Shown here piece by piece: positions 6,335 to 6,405 of a DNA stretch of 6,405 nucleotides. The notes under the pieces are model-generated. The model made no database searches. It was not told the DNA's origin and saw only the letters and a program-made list of their open reading frames with translations. The stretch spans positions 1 to 6,405 of the forward strand of contig CALMOR010000123.1 of the NCBI GenBank assembly GCA_937872165.1, written 5' to 3'. This stretch comes from an uncultured Burkholderiales bacterium (GTDB taxonomy: Bacteria > Pseudomonadota > Gammaproteobacteria > Burkholderiales > Burkholderiaceae_D). The translations under genes and the position numbers were made by a program. Numbering within the stretch: the first letter of the stretch is position 1; the number at the start of each line of letters is the position of its first letter.

Positions 6335-6405
6335 TCAGGCCTGCCCGAGCAGCCGCAGCAGCTGGTCCTGGTCGATGAGGGGGATGCCGAGTTCGAGGGC
6401 CCTGG
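6335..6405 (-). CDS. ligA: NAD-dependent DNA ligase LigA, C-terminal end only
   Basis: The minus-strand frame entering from the right edge encodes RALELGIPLIDQDQLLRLLG, then QA and a TGA stop at 6335-6337. This matches the end of the BRCT domain of bacterial LigA (E. coli ends with a similar AQELGIEVIDEAEMLRLLG). LigA seals nicks in DNA during replication and repair using NAD; the BRCT domain assists DNA binding. Only 23 whole codons are visible, so the call rests on this short tail and its position immediately upstream of galU. Another BRCT-ended protein is possible but less likely. Confidence 0.78.
   Translation of the reverse strand, partial: RALELGIPLIDQDQLLRLLGQA

Overview
This is an ordinary, densely coding, GC-rich chromosomal segment from a proteobacterium, most likely a betaproteobacterium. 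The pointers are the map-glnD-pseudouridine synthase order, the close similarity (from memory) of the pseudouridine synthase and the ACT-rich GlnD to Burkholderiales-type proteins, and an S-methyl-5'-thioinosine phosphorylase of the Pseudomonas type. No mobile element, RNA gene, CRISPR array, prophage gene or long non-coding stretch is visible. Seven protein genes, two of them cut by the window edges, fill nearly everything, and no gap exceeds about 85 bases.

Plus strand (1-4019): the 3' part of map (type I methionine aminopeptidase); then glnD, the PII uridylyltransferase/uridylyl-removing nitrogen sensor; then an S4-domain 23S rRNA pseudouridine synthase of the RluF/RluB type. The synthase's ATG overlaps the glnD stop codon in an ATGA junction. 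The three genes look like one transcription unit.

Minus strand (6405 down to 4044): the last codons of ligA (BRCT end of NAD-dependent DNA ligase), galU (UTP-glucose-1-phosphate uridylyltransferase), an S-methyl-5'-thioinosine/methylthioadenosine phosphorylase, and def (peptide deformylase). Gaps are 26, 55 and 8 bases, all genes point the same way, and no convincing terminator separates them, so an operon or read-through unit is likely. The two sets converge at 4020-4043, a 24-base junction with only a weak GC-rich hairpin.

Functionally this is housekeeping. Map and Def are the two enzymes of N-terminal methionine excision and lie on either side of the convergent junction. The thioinosine phosphorylase salvages methylthioadenosine by way of its deaminated form. 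GlnD controls nitrogen signalling, GalU makes UDP-glucose for envelope polysaccharides, and the Rlu enzyme modifies the ribosome. I searched for an undescribed system and see no evidence of one. The findings are modest points about specificity, gene arrangement and start sites.
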